From: Flavobacteriaceae bacterium
GTDB taxonomy: Bacteria; Bacteroidota; Bacteroidia; Flavobacteriales; Flavobacteriaceae
Assembly: GCA_013373635.1 (NCBI GenBank)
Contig: JABXHN010000016.1
Coordinates: 1-64,000 of the forward strand
DNA length: 64,000 nt
Direction of reading: 5' to 3'
Shown here: positions 17,133 through 25,221 of the stretch, piece after piece
Layout: the number at the start of each line of letters is the position of its first letter
Position numbering within the stretch: the stretch's first letter is position 1
The notes under the pieces: generated by a model
What the model was told of the DNA's origin: nothing
The model's input: the letters and a program-made list of their open reading frames with translations, nothing else
Databases searched by the model: none
Made by a program: the position numbers and the translations under genes

Positions 17133-17861
17133 ATGATAGTAGAAGTTTGTGCAAGTAGTTTAAAATCAGCTTTGATAGCTCAAAGTGCTGGTGTGGATCG
17201 TTTAGAATTGTGTACTGCCTTGGGAGTAGGTGGATTGACTCCTTCATATGGTTTGTTGAAAAGTGTAAAAGAGCAAATTCATATTCCAGTACATGTGTTG
17301 ATTCGTCCAAGAATGGGTGATTTTACCTATAATGATCACGAGTTTCAAATGATGCTTGATGATATTGAGATAGTTAAATCAATGGGATTTGAAGGTGTGG
17401 TTTCAGGAGTCTTAAATCAAGATTTTACTATAGATATAAATCGAACAAAAGAGTTGATGAATGCTGCATCAGGAATGACTTTTACCTTTCACAGAGCATT
17501 TGATTGGGTTCCAAATCCAGAACAATCATTAAAAGAATTAGAAGTTTTAGGAGTAGATATTCTTTTAAGTTCAGGACAAAAGTCTAAGGCTATAGACGGA
17601 ATATCATTATTAGAACGTTTGCAATTACAAACCAACTCAATAGTTATTATGCCTGGATCTGGTGTTAATGATTCTACAGTCACTCAATTTGAGCAAACAG
17701 GTTTTAAGGCTGTTCATCTTTCAGGAGTGGTGGCAGAACACAAAATAGGTCTAACTGATAAAATTGCGATGAACTCTTCAAGTATGCTCTTGGAAGAGAA
17801 TTCTTACGAGACTTCAGCAATTGTTTTAAAAAGACTTCAAAAAGCTTTAGGGAAATCTTAA
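17133..17861 (+). CDS. cutC: CutC-family protein
   Basis: This 242-residue TIM-barrel protein belongs to the CutC family, named for copper tolerance in Escherichia coli; a direct role in copper handling is debated. Family marks are the opening EVCASSLKSALIAQ, RLELCTALGVGGLTPS, RPRMGDFTY, TFHRAFDW and PGSGVN. The length is normal. It lies alone between a divergent lipoprotein gene and a co-directional metallophosphoesterase 46 bases downstream. A -7 promoter box sits almost on the start codon. Confidence 0.95.
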   Translation: MIVEVCASSLKSALIAQSAGVDRLELCTALGVGGLTPSYGLLKSVKEQIHIPVHVLIRPRMGDFTYNDHEFQMMLDDIEIVKSMGFEGVVSGVLNQDFTIDINRTKELMNAASGMTFTFHRAFDWVPNPEQSLKELEVLGVDILLSSGQKSKAIDGISLLERLQLQTNSIVIMPGSGVNDSTVTQFEQTGFKAVHLSGVVAEHKIGLTDKIAMNSSSMLLEENSYETSAIVLKRLQKALGKS

Positions 17862-17884
17862 GACTATAATTTTTTTAAAGCAAT

Positions 17885-17892
17885 TACCTTTG
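17885..17892 (+). promoter_or_regulatory. Possible -7 box for the metallophosphoesterase gene
   Basis: TACCTTTG, a match to TAnnTTTG, ends 15 bases before the ATG at 17908. No clear upstream TTG element is present. Confidence 0.4.
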
Positions 17893-17907
17893 CAAAAAAA
17901 ATAATCA

Positions 17908-19128
17908 ATGCGTTGGATTCTCTTTCTAGTCTTTTATCTTTTACTGGGTTGGTATGCCTTTCAGGCATTTAGGACAGTATATTCAAAATTACCATTACTA
18001 ATTGGTATCGGAATTGTCTGGGGCTTAGTAATTTTAAATCTCTTTTATCAATTTGTTTGGAGAGCTGATCTAAACAATGTGCTTACACCTCCAAAGATGT
18101 ACGCCATGGGCTTTGTTATGGCAATGATTGTTTTTAAACTTTTAGTTGTTGCATTTTTGTTTTCTGAAGATATTTACAGATCTATTCATTGGACAGTTGT
18201 AAAGCTGTTTTCATCTAATACAGCCTCGGTGCCTTCGAGAAGAAAGTTTATTTCACTTATTGCACTTGGTATTGCTTCGCTTCCATTTGGTGCATTGCTC
18301 TACGGTATGTACAAAGGAAAATATAACTATAAGGTATTGGAATACGAATTGGAGTTTGATGATCTTCCAGAAGCATTTGAAGGTTATCAGATCACTCATA
18401 TTTCTGATGTTCATTCGGGTTCTTTTGACGATTACGATAAAGTAGCTTATGGAGTAGAATTGATTAACAAACAAAAATCTGATGTGATTTTCTTTACAGG
18501 TGACCTTGTAAATAACGAGGCTTCAGAGATGCATGACTGGAAAGAGTTGTTTTCAAAGTTAACTGCCAAAGATGGAGTGTATTCGATCTTAGGTAATCAC
18601 GATTATGGAGATTATAAGCAGTGGGAATCTGAAGCTGAAAAACAACAGAACTTTAAGGATCTTATTGAATTGCAAAAATCCATGGGATTTGATTTACTTT
18701 TAAATGAAAACCGCTATATCCATAAAGGAGATCAAAAAATAGCGATTGTTGGAGTTGAGAATTGGGGACAGGGATTTAAGCAAAAAGGAGATTTGGAAAA
18801 AGCCTCTGTTGGAATCTCAAAAGAAGATTTTAAAATTCTGCTTTCACATGATCCCACCCATTGGGAATCACAGGTTATAAAACACGATGATCACTATCAC
18901 TTAACATTAAGTGGTCATACCCATGGAATGCAATTTGGTATCGAAATACCAGGTTGGATTAAATGGAGTCCAGTGAAATGGCGTTATAAATACTGGGCTG
19001 GAATCTACAGTGAAATGGGTAGATTTATCAATGTTAATAGAGGATTTGGATTCTTAGCATATCCGGGAAGATTTGGAATTTATCCTGAAGTCACAGTCAT
19101 CAGACTCAAGAAATCAACCCCAGCCTAA
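17908..19128 (+). CDS. Membrane-anchored metallophosphoesterase
   Basis: This 406-residue protein has three N-terminal membrane helices (about 1-20, 29-50, 66-86) and a fourth at 115-134, followed by a calcineurin-type phosphoesterase domain. Metal-binding motifs are in order: SDVHSG (D167, H169), GDL (D199), GNHD (N230, H231), and GHTHG near 335. The enzyme therefore acts on one side of the inner membrane, by charge distribution most likely the periplasmic side (RRK before helix 4). The substrate is unknown; membrane-bound relatives of the YaeI/LpxH-like type act on lipid-linked phosphates. Confidence 0.9.
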   Translation: MRWILFLVFYLLLGWYAFQAFRTVYSKLPLLIGIGIVWGLVILNLFYQFVWRADLNNVLTPPKMYAMGFVMAMIVFKLLVVAFLFSEDIYRSIHWTVVKLFSSNTASVPSRRKFISLIALGIASLPFGALLYGMYKGKYNYKVLEYELEFDDLPEAFEGYQITHISDVHSGSFDDYDKVAYGVELINKQKSDVIFFTGDLVNNEASEMHDWKELFSKLTAKDGVYSILGNHDYGDYKQWESEAEKQQNFKDLIELQKSMGFDLLLNENRYIHKGDQKIAIVGVENWGQGFKQKGDLEKASVGISKEDFKILLSHDPTHWESQVIKHDDHYHLTLSGHTHGMQFGIEIPGWIKWSPVKWRYKYWAGIYSEMGRFINVNRGFGFLAYPGRFGIYPEVTVIRLKKSTPA

Positions 19129-19152
19129 AATACCGTTTTTGAGGTAGTTGAG

Positions 19153-19181
19153 TTGTAAGTAATTCTTTTTTATTACATTTG
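19153..19181 (+). promoter_or_regulatory. Promoter of the thioredoxin-like gene
   Basis: TTG (19153-19155) and TACATTTG (19174-19181) are separated by 18 bases, a good match to the Bacteroidota promoter. The -7 box ends 22 bases before the ATG. Confidence 0.65.
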
Positions 19182-19203
19182 ATTGTAAATAAAGTCTATT
19201 GAT

Positions 19204-19500
19204 ATGTCAAAATTTGGAGAATTAATCGATTTAGATGTACCTGTTTTAATCGACTTCTACGCTGAGTGGAGTGAACCTTCTATCGCTATGCACCCTGTTC
19301 TTAAGGATGTGGCTGCAGCTCTAGGAGACAAAGGTAAAGTCATCAAAATAGACGCGGATAAAAACAAAGAATTATCGGAAGCACTTCGCGTTAAAGGATT
19401 GCCGACTCTTATGATTTATAAAAGAGGAGAAATGCTTTGGCGTCAATCAGGTGAACAAGATGCCAATACACTTATTGGAATCATTAACGAATACGTTTAA
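19204..19500 (+). CDS. Thioredoxin-fold protein lacking both active-site cysteines
   Basis: This 98-residue protein has the thioredoxin pattern: VLIDFYAEWSEPS, the helix after it, IDADKNKELSEALRVKGLPT with the cis-proline P67, and a final strand with LMIYKRGE. The place of the redox motif WCGPC reads WSEPS (S23, S26), so it cannot make a disulfide and must have lost thiol-disulfide activity. The protein contains no cysteine at all. No signal peptide is seen, so it should be cytoplasmic. It could act as a chaperone or binding module, as known for other cysteine-less thioredoxin-fold proteins. Its stop codon shares the palindrome TTAA with the convergent gene. Confidence 0.88.
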   Translation: MSKFGELIDLDVPVLIDFYAEWSEPSIAMHPVLKDVAAALGDKGKVIKIDADKNKELSEALRVKGLPTLMIYKRGEMLWRQSGEQDANTLIGIINEYV

Positions 19501-22500
19501 TTACTAAGGTCCAAAGTGTCTGGAGCTCCTAATGGCACTTCCTCTTTTTCATCACTCATAAAATGACCAAATCTGTCAATATAACTATTGAACAGTTCTC
19601 TTTCTTTGGTGGTTTTTTCTTCATCTTCAAAAGAGATGAGATAAATATCTACAATTCTTCGATACCCTTCTAGATCGGAAACGATTTGATCGATATAAGC
19701 GTACTGAAAATCGTAATCAGTAAGAGCGTAATAATTTAATCGCTCTTGGTAAATCTTTTTGAGTTGATTGAATACGATTTCACCTTTCTGAGTTTCACCA
19801 ATTTGAAAATATCCCGATAAGAATGGTTCCACAAAGGAGTAAAACCCAAATTTTTCAACAGGCATCTTTTCAATAGAAAGATCGATGATGTTTTTCGCCT
19901 TGTCGTATTTATTTTCTTGAATTAAAGTTTCTACGAGTCGAGCTAAGTTTCCTCTAAAGGTCAATCCTTGAATTCTAGTCTGTGTATCTAAATACACATC
20001 AGGATCTTCACTATTTCCCCATTCCCAATTCATAACGATGTCATACATAAGGTCAGAGTCAATACGACCTAGGTCATAAGCGTTTCTATTTTCGGTTTTA
20101 ATTGGAATCAGTTTGAATGCCAAGCCATCGAGTTGTAAGTATTCTTTCATCCATAGATATTCACCCGGATCAAAACTTCCTCCTGAAAAATATATTGGAC
20201 GTTCCCAATTGTTATTCGCAAGTATGTCTAACATTAATATTCTGTTCTTGCCAATAGCGCTTTTTGGAAGATCGATATCGATATAATCGAGAATGAGATC
20301 AGCATCTTCTGCTTTGACGATACCACTTTTTAAGACGTTCTCTTTATTGACAGGAACTCTAATTTTATTTGTAGGATAGTAAACAATATCGAGATTGTTC
20401 TCAGGATATTGAGATAAATCAGCGCCTTGTTGCTCTAATAGGTACTTGAGTTTGGTTCTAGGCTCACCAGAAGACACCCAGTTCATAAAATCTTTGATGT
20501 CCCAACGCTTGTCTGTTAGTTCTTGGAAATAGATAGCATCTAGAGAGCCATATCGGTAATCCTTATGAGTTAATTGACTCGGAACCGGTTTAGAAGAGTA
20601 GGCTTGACGCTTCATTTGATCGGCGTACCAATCGGTTGCAATCAAACTTGAATTGACAATACGAACATCGGTGCGATAGCCCTCAATTTCTTGAATATAC
20701 CAAAGAGGGAAGGTGTCGTTATCACCAATGGTAAATAAGATAGCTCCATTGTCTTTTGAAGTAGACTCTAAATAGGCTTTAGCTGTCGATCGAGCTGTAT
20801 ATCGATTGGATCTATCGTGATCATCCCAGTTTTGAAAAGCCATTAAAAGAGGAACTGCTACAATACATAATCCGACAGTTACAGGTGCTAACCAATTGGC
20901 AATTATTTTAGATTTTAATTCATCGAATAAACCATAAACTCCTAATCCGATCCATATAGCAAACACATAGAAAGATCCTACAAGTGAGTAATCGCGCTCT
21001 CTTGGCTGAAAGATAGGAGGGTTGGTGTAAAATTGAATGGCGATTCCTGTAAATAGAAAGAATATTAATAGTGTCCAAAATTGTTTCTTATCTCTTTTGA
21101 ATTGGAAAGCAATACCGAGGAGCCCAAGGATTAAAGGAAGGAAATAATACGTGTTTCTTCCTTTGTTTTCCAATACTTCTGACGGTAAATTATCTTGAGG
21201 CCCTAAGCGCATTTCATCGATAAAATTTATTCCTGACAACCAATTGCCGTGTTGATCGTATTTACCTTGTACATCATCTTGTTTGCCGACATAGTTCCAC
21301 ATCAGATACCTCCAATACATATAGCCAAACTGATAGCTGAACATATATTCTAGATTTTCCAATAAGGTAGGTGGAAGTACTGTGATATAATCGCTAAAAT
21401 CTCTCAGAAATTGAACGTATTGTTCTTCTGTGATTTCACGGGTCATATAACCTCTTCTGAAATTTTCTACTGTTTCTTTGAGCTCTTTGCTGTAGGCGTA
21501 TTCAGATTTGATTCTAAAATCCAAGGGAGCAAAGTACTTCATGTAATTTTCAGCGTTTTGCTCGCTCCACATACGCGGTAATAAACCTACGTGATCAGGG
21601 TCGGCACCCTGCATGGCTCCTTCGTAATTGTTGACAATCTCGTAAGTTCCTGTTTGTTCGTTCTTTTCATATTTTGGTTTGTCGTCTTTTGGAACACTGA
21701 CCATTGAAAAAGCATTGGAATAATAAGCGCCGTAAACTGGACTATCGACACTTGGGTACTGCTCACGGTTGTAATATGCGAGTAAGGACCTAGCATCTGA
21801 AGGGTCATTTTCGTTAATGATGACACCTGAGTTAGCTCTTATTGGAAGCATCAGCCATGTTGAAAACCCTAACATCAAAAACAAGGCAGATAGTATAAAG
21901 GTATTGGCTCTGTAATTCTTTGAGGCTCTAGTTTTCTTTAAGGTGTAATAAAAAACGGCAATAAAGGCGATGACGGTGATAATGGTTCCTGAATTAAAAG
22001 GAAGACCTATTTCATTTACGAAGAATACTTCAGCCCAACCAAAGAGTTTGAGAACATAGGTGAGTGAAAACTTATAAACGAGCATCAGAACTGCAACTGA
22101 AACGATATTAGCTATCAGAAAATTCTTTACGGTTGTGGTCTTATAACGTTTAAAGAAATAGAGTAATCCGATTGAAGGAATCGCTAAAAAGCCCATAAAT
22201 TGAACTCCAAAAGTGAGACCTATGATAAACCAAATAAGAATTAACCAACGATCTCCTCTAGGTTTGTCTAAATCATCTGTCCATTTGAGCCCTAACCAGA
22301 GTAGAAGTGCCATTACAAAACTAGCAGAAGCATAAACCTCTGTTTCAACAGCGTTAAACCAAAAACTATCAGAGAAGGTGAATGCTAGAGATCCCACAAG
22401 CGCTGAACCTAGTAGCGCAATTGCTTTTTGTTCGCTCAGTTCTTTGTGTTCTCCAATGAGTTTTCTACCTAAGTTGGTAATCGTCCAAAATAAAAATAGG

Positions 22501-22775
22501 ATGGTAAAGGCTGAAGATACTCCAGATACATAATTGACCATTCGTGCAATTTCTGTAGCATCAAAAGCAAACATTGCAAAAAAAGCTCCTATCATTTGAA
22601 GAAGTGGTGCTCCAGGTGGGTGTCCTACTTGTAATCTAGCAGAAGTCGCTATATATTCACCTGCATCCCAATAACTTGCAGTGGGTTCAACAGTGATTCC
22701 ATAAGTGATTAATGCTATTGCAAAGACGAACCATCCCAGTCGACGATTCCACAATTCAAATTGGCTTGAAAACAT
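19497..22775 (-). CDS. DUF2723 family large membrane protein (putative protein O-glycosyltransferase type)
   Basis: This 1092-residue protein is a typical Bacteroidota DUF2723 member. The N-terminal half holds about a dozen membrane helices. An early loop carries the conserved acidic motif WDAGEYIATSA followed by GHPPGAPL, resembling the catalytic loop of GT-C glycosyltransferases that use lipid-phosphate sugars. A second helical block (about 560-690) leads into a long soluble C-terminal part with the motif FTIGDNDTFPLWY, ending acidic. The family has been grouped with oligosaccharyltransferase-like enzymes; activity on protein O-glycans is inference. It converges with the thioredoxin-like gene, sharing a TTAA stop. 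Confidence 0.88.
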   Translation of the reverse strand: MFSSQFELWNRRLGWFVFAIALITYGITVEPTASYWDAGEYIATSARLQVGHPPGAPLLQMIGAFFAMFAFDATEIARMVNYVSGVSSAFTILFLFWTITNLGRKLIGEHKELSEQKAIALLGSALVGSLAFTFSDSFWFNAVETEVYASASFVMALLLWLGLKWTDDLDKPRGDRWLILIWFIIGLTFGVQFMGFLAIPSIGLLYFFKRYKTTTVKNFLIANIVSVAVLMLVYKFSLTYVLKLFGWAEVFFVNEIGLPFNSGTIITVIAFIAVFYYTLKKTRASKNYRANTFILSALFLMLGFSTWLMLPIRANSGVIINENDPSDARSLLAYYNREQYPSVDSPVYGAYYSNAFSMVSVPKDDKPKYEKNEQTGTYEIVNNYEGAMQGADPDHVGLLPRMWSEQNAENYMKYFAPLDFRIKSEYAYSKELKETVENFRRGYMTREITEEQYVQFLRDFSDYITVLPPTLLENLEYMFSYQFGYMYWRYLMWNYVGKQDDVQGKYDQHGNWLSGINFIDEMRLGPQDNLPSEVLENKGRNTYYFLPLILGLLGIAFQFKRDKKQFWTLLIFFLFTGIAIQFYTNPPIFQPRERDYSLVGSFYVFAIWIGLGVYGLFDELKSKIIANWLAPVTVGLCIVAVPLLMAFQNWDDHDRSNRYTARSTAKAYLESTSKDNGAILFTIGDNDTFPLWYIQEIEGYRTDVRIVNSSLIATDWYADQMKRQAYSSKPVPSQLTHKDYRYGSLDAIYFQELTDKRWDIKDFMNWVSSGEPRTKLKYLLEQQGADLSQYPENNLDIVYYPTNKIRVPVNKENVLKSGIVKAEDADLILDYIDIDLPKSAIGKNRILMLDILANNNWERPIYFSGGSFDPGEYLWMKEYLQLDGLAFKLIPIKTENRNAYDLGRIDSDLMYDIVMNWEWGNSEDPDVYLDTQTRIQGLTFRGNLARLVETLIQENKYDKAKNIIDLSIEKMPVEKFGFYSFVEPFLSGYFQIGETQKGEIVFNQLKKIYQERLNYYALTDYDFQYAYIDQIVSDLEGYRRIVDIYLISFEDEEKTTKERELFNSYIDRFGHFMSDEKEEVPLGAPDTLDLSN

Positions 22776-22911
22776 AGTATTGTATTGATAAGCAAAGGCG
22801 AAAATACGAAAATCGTTTTAGCAAAACATCAAAAGTTTGTTAAACTCATTGGAATCAAAATGCACCTTTTTAAGAATAGCTATAAAAAAAATTAAAATGA
22901 AGTCATTTTTA

Positions 22912-22942
22912 TTTGTGCAAATAAAACTTTGTATTAAATTTG
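22912..22942 (+). promoter_or_regulatory. Promoter of tRNA-Gln
   Basis: TTTG (22912-22915), exactly 19 bases, then TAAATTTG (22935-22942). The -7 box ends nine bases before the mature tRNA 5' end. Confidence 0.85.
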
Positions 22943-22951
22943 CAGCCGCAA

Positions 22952-23023
22952 TGGCCTATGGTGTAATTGGCAACACAGCTGGTTTTGGTCCAGTCGTTCT
23001 AGGTTCGAGTCCTAGTAGGCCAA
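22952..23023 (+). tRNA. tRNA-Gln (TTG)
   Basis: A complete 72-base cloverleaf: acceptor strands TGGCCTA and TAGGCCA (22952-22958, 23016-23022) with discriminator A at 23023, D arm GTG/CAC, anticodon stem GCTGG/CCAGT with loop TTTTGGT (anticodon TTG at 22985-22987), and T arm CTAGG/CCTAG with TTCGAGT. CCA is not encoded. An autonomous promoter precedes it and a terminator follows. Confidence 0.97.
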
Positions 23024-23030
23024 CTGCTTA

Positions 23031-23060
23031 ACCCTCAACTTTTAGTTGAGGGTTTTTTTT
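23031..23060 (+). terminator. Terminator of tRNA-Gln
   Basis: A 10-bp stem ACCCTCAACT/AGTTGAGGGT (23031-23040, 23044-23053) with a three-base loop is followed by eight T. The stop of the minus-strand HicB-like remnant lies inside the hairpin. Confidence 0.92.
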
Positions 23061-23302
23061 GCTTTCTCTGGTTCCTTCCCCAATTCTTTACAAGTCTCCA
23101 AATAATTTTCTAGTGACTCTATAAAACTAATTTTAAGCTCATCAACAGATTTTGCTTCGTAGCTCACTAAATCATTAATTCCGATTATTTTACCGTAAAG
23201 ACAATTGTCTTTGGTGCTAATCTCAATTGAACCTATATATCTTCTGTGTTTTAGAAATCTTTTCACGGTTTTAGTTTTGATTACAACATAACCTTTAATC
23301 AA
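23042..23302 (-). pseudogene. HicB-like antitoxin remnant, without partner or DNA-binding domain
   Basis: About 60 residues (YIGSIEISTKDNCLYGKIIG, then INDLVSYEAKSVDELK and LETCKELGKEPEK) match the RNase-H-like fold of the HicB antitoxin family. Normal HicB proteins continue with a ribbon-helix-helix DNA-binding domain; here the frame ends right after GKEPEK with KAKKTLN, whose last codons are made by the tRNA-Gln terminator. There is no in-frame ATG. The frame can be read from TTG at 23302 or GTG (valine 13). No HicA toxin is found on either side. I judge it a truncated relic, though a short expressed protein cannot be excluded. Confidence 0.6.
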
Positions 23303-23371
23303 TTTTTAAGTTAGAATATTCGATAAACGGCATTGTATTTTAACTAGTAAATTAATTTCTTAATCCTTTAT

Positions 23372-23402
23372 TTTGAAAATCATATATATATAGGTATATT
23401 TG
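23372..23402 (+). promoter_or_regulatory. Promoter of rimP-nusA-infB
   Basis: TTTG (23372-23375), exactly 19 bases, then TATATTTG (23395-23402). This is a full match to the Bacteroidota promoter and predicts a leader of about 60 bases before rimP. Confidence 0.85.
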
Positions 23403-23431
23403 CATCGTTGTTTTTTAGAAGATCAAATGAC

Positions 23432-23457
23432 GAGGGGACAGAAGTCCCCTCTTTTAT
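23432..23457 (+). promoter_or_regulatory. Hairpin with T run between promoter and rimP (possible attenuator)
   Basis: A perfect 8-bp GC-rich stem GAGGGGAC/GTCCCCTC (23432-23439, 23444-23451) with loop AGAA is followed by TTTTATT. It resembles a short intrinsic terminator but lies downstream of the promoter and 18 bases before the rimP start, so it could act as an attenuator or a leader fold. Confidence 0.6.
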
Positions 23458-23469
23458 TACCCATAGGTT

Positions 23470-23934
23470 ATGAATTTTAACGAGACCGTTGAAAAATTAT
23501 TGGAAGAAGGATTGTCATCTCGTGAGGATTTGTTTTTAATTGATTTAAAAATTACTCCTGACAAAAAGATAATGATAACTTTAGATGGTGATCGAGGAGT
23601 AACCTTGAAAGACTGTATGGATATCAGTAGAGCAGTGGAACACAATTTAGATCGTGAAGAAACTGATTTTGCATTGGAGGTGAGTTCTGTTGGAGCATCA
23701 GCTCCTCTTAAATTAGCTAGACAGTACAAAAAAAATGTAGGAAGAACGTTGTCGGTTAGAACAGCTCAGGGAACCGAGGAAGGAACCCTAACTGAATTAA
23801 ACGATGACACATTTACCATAAAGTGGAAGGCTCGTGAGCCTAAACCAATAGGAAAAGGAAAACACACAGTTGAAAAGGAGCGTTCATACGCTTATTCAGA
23901 GGTGGAAGAAGCAAAAGTTATTTTAAAATTTTAA
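23470..23934 (+). CDS. rimP: Ribosome maturation factor RimP
   Basis: RimP helps mature the 30S subunit. The 154-residue protein shows the family pattern with ITLDGDRGVTLKDCMDISRA and an N-terminal alpha-beta domain followed by an SH3-like domain (LEVSSVGASAPLKLARQYKK). It is the first gene of rimP-nusA-infB, the conserved bacterial order, with nusA starting 12 bases after its stop. Confidence 0.95.
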   Translation: MNFNETVEKLLEEGLSSREDLFLIDLKITPDKKIMITLDGDRGVTLKDCMDISRAVEHNLDREETDFALEVSSVGASAPLKLARQYKKNVGRTLSVRTAQGTEEGTLTELNDDTFTIKWKAREPKPIGKGKHTVEKERSYAYSEVEEAKVILKF

Positions 23935-23946
23935 TAGTAGAGCGAG

Positions 23947-25179
23947 ATGGAAAATATTGCGCTAATTGAATCGTTTTCAGAATTTAAAGATGATAAATTC
24001 ATCGACAGAGTTACCTTAATGGCAATTCTCGAGGAAGTTTTTAGAGCAGCTTTAAAGAAAAAGTACGGATCTGATGATAATTTCGATATCATTATTAACC
24101 CAGATAAGGGAGATTTAGAGATTTGGAGAAACAGAATCGTAGTTGAAGATGGAGAAGTTGAAGATCCAAATGAGGAGATTTCACTTACAGATGCACGTAA
24201 GATTGAGCCTGACTTTGAAGTAGGAGAAGACGTATCTGAGGAAGTAAAATTAATCGATCTTGGTAGACGTGCTATTTTAGCACTTCGTCAAAACTTAGTG
24301 GCTAAGATTCACGAGCACGACAACACAACCATTTACAAACAATTTAAAGATTTGGAAGGGGAGTTGTACACTGCTGAAGTGCACCATATCAGACATCAAG
24401 CAATTATTTTATTAGACGATGAAGGAAATGAAATTATCCTTCCAAAAGATCGTCAAATTCCTTCTGATTTCTTTAGAAAAGGTGATAATGTAAGAGGTAT
24501 TATTGAAACAGTTGAATTGCGTGGAAATAAACCTGCAATTATCATGTCTAGAACTTCACCTAAGTTCTTAGAGCAATTATTCTTCCAAGAAATACCAGAA
24601 GTATTTGACGGATTAATCACTGTTAAAAAAGTAGTTCGTATCCCAGGAGAAAAAGCAAAAGTTGCTGTTGATTCTTACGATGATCGTATCGATCCAGTTG
24701 GAGCATGTGTGGGTATGAAAGGTTCTAGAATTCACGGAATCGTTCGTGAACTAGGAAATGAAAATATCGATGTTATCAATTTTACTAACAATACACAACT
24801 CTTAATCACAAGAGCTTTGAGTCCTGCAAGAGTTACTTCTGTTAAGATCGATGAAGAAGCAAAGACTGCAGAAGTTTACTTAAAACCAGAAGAGGTTTCT
24901 AAGGCGATTGGACGCGGAGGACACAATATTCGTTTAGCTGGTCAATTAACTGGTTATGAAATAGATGTGTATAGAGAAGGAGTAGAGGAAGATGTTGAAC
25001 TTACAGAATTCTCTGATGAAATTGAAGGATGGATCATCGAAGCTTTTAAGGCTATTGGTCTCGATACAGCTAGATCTGTATTGGAGCAAGATGTTAAAGA
25101 TTTAGAGAAACGAACCGATTTAGAAGAGGAGACAATTTTAGATGTTGTTCGTATCTTAAAAGAAGAATTAGAAGATTAA
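23947..25179 (+). CDS. nusA: Transcription termination/antitermination protein NusA
   Basis: NusA binds RNA polymerase and modulates pausing, termination and antitermination. The 410-residue protein has the N-terminal polymerase-binding domain (about 1-125), an S1 RNA-binding domain (about 130-200), and two KH domains (KGSRIHGIVRELG; GRGGHNIRLAGQLTGYEI). It is shorter than the E. coli protein because the C-terminal acidic repeats are reduced to a short helical tail. It may regulate its own operon through the leader hairpin before rimP (inference). Confidence 0.97.
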   Translation: MENIALIESFSEFKDDKFIDRVTLMAILEEVFRAALKKKYGSDDNFDIIINPDKGDLEIWRNRIVVEDGEVEDPNEEISLTDARKIEPDFEVGEDVSEEVKLIDLGRRAILALRQNLVAKIHEHDNTTIYKQFKDLEGELYTAEVHHIRHQAIILLDDEGNEIILPKDRQIPSDFFRKGDNVRGIIETVELRGNKPAIIMSRTSPKFLEQLFFQEIPEVFDGLITVKKVVRIPGEKAKVAVDSYDDRIDPVGACVGMKGSRIHGIVRELGNENIDVINFTNNTQLLITRALSPARVTSVKIDEEAKTAEVYLKPEEVSKAIGRGGHNIRLAGQLTGYEIDVYREGVEEDVELTEFSDEIEGWIIEAFKAIGLDTARSVLEQDVKDLEKRTDLEEETILDVVRILKEELED

Positions 25180-25221
25180 GCTATATATTAGCAAAAATAA
25201 AATTAGAAGCAAGAACGTTTT

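Noticed and set aside
22837-23031. A 64-codon open frame running across tRNA-Gln
   Set aside because: It contains the whole tRNA, its promoter boxes and no similarity to any protein; it is an accident of AT-rich DNA.
23042-23302. A working HicAB toxin-antitoxin system
   Set aside because: No HicA gene on either side, no ATG, and the DNA-binding part of HicB is missing.
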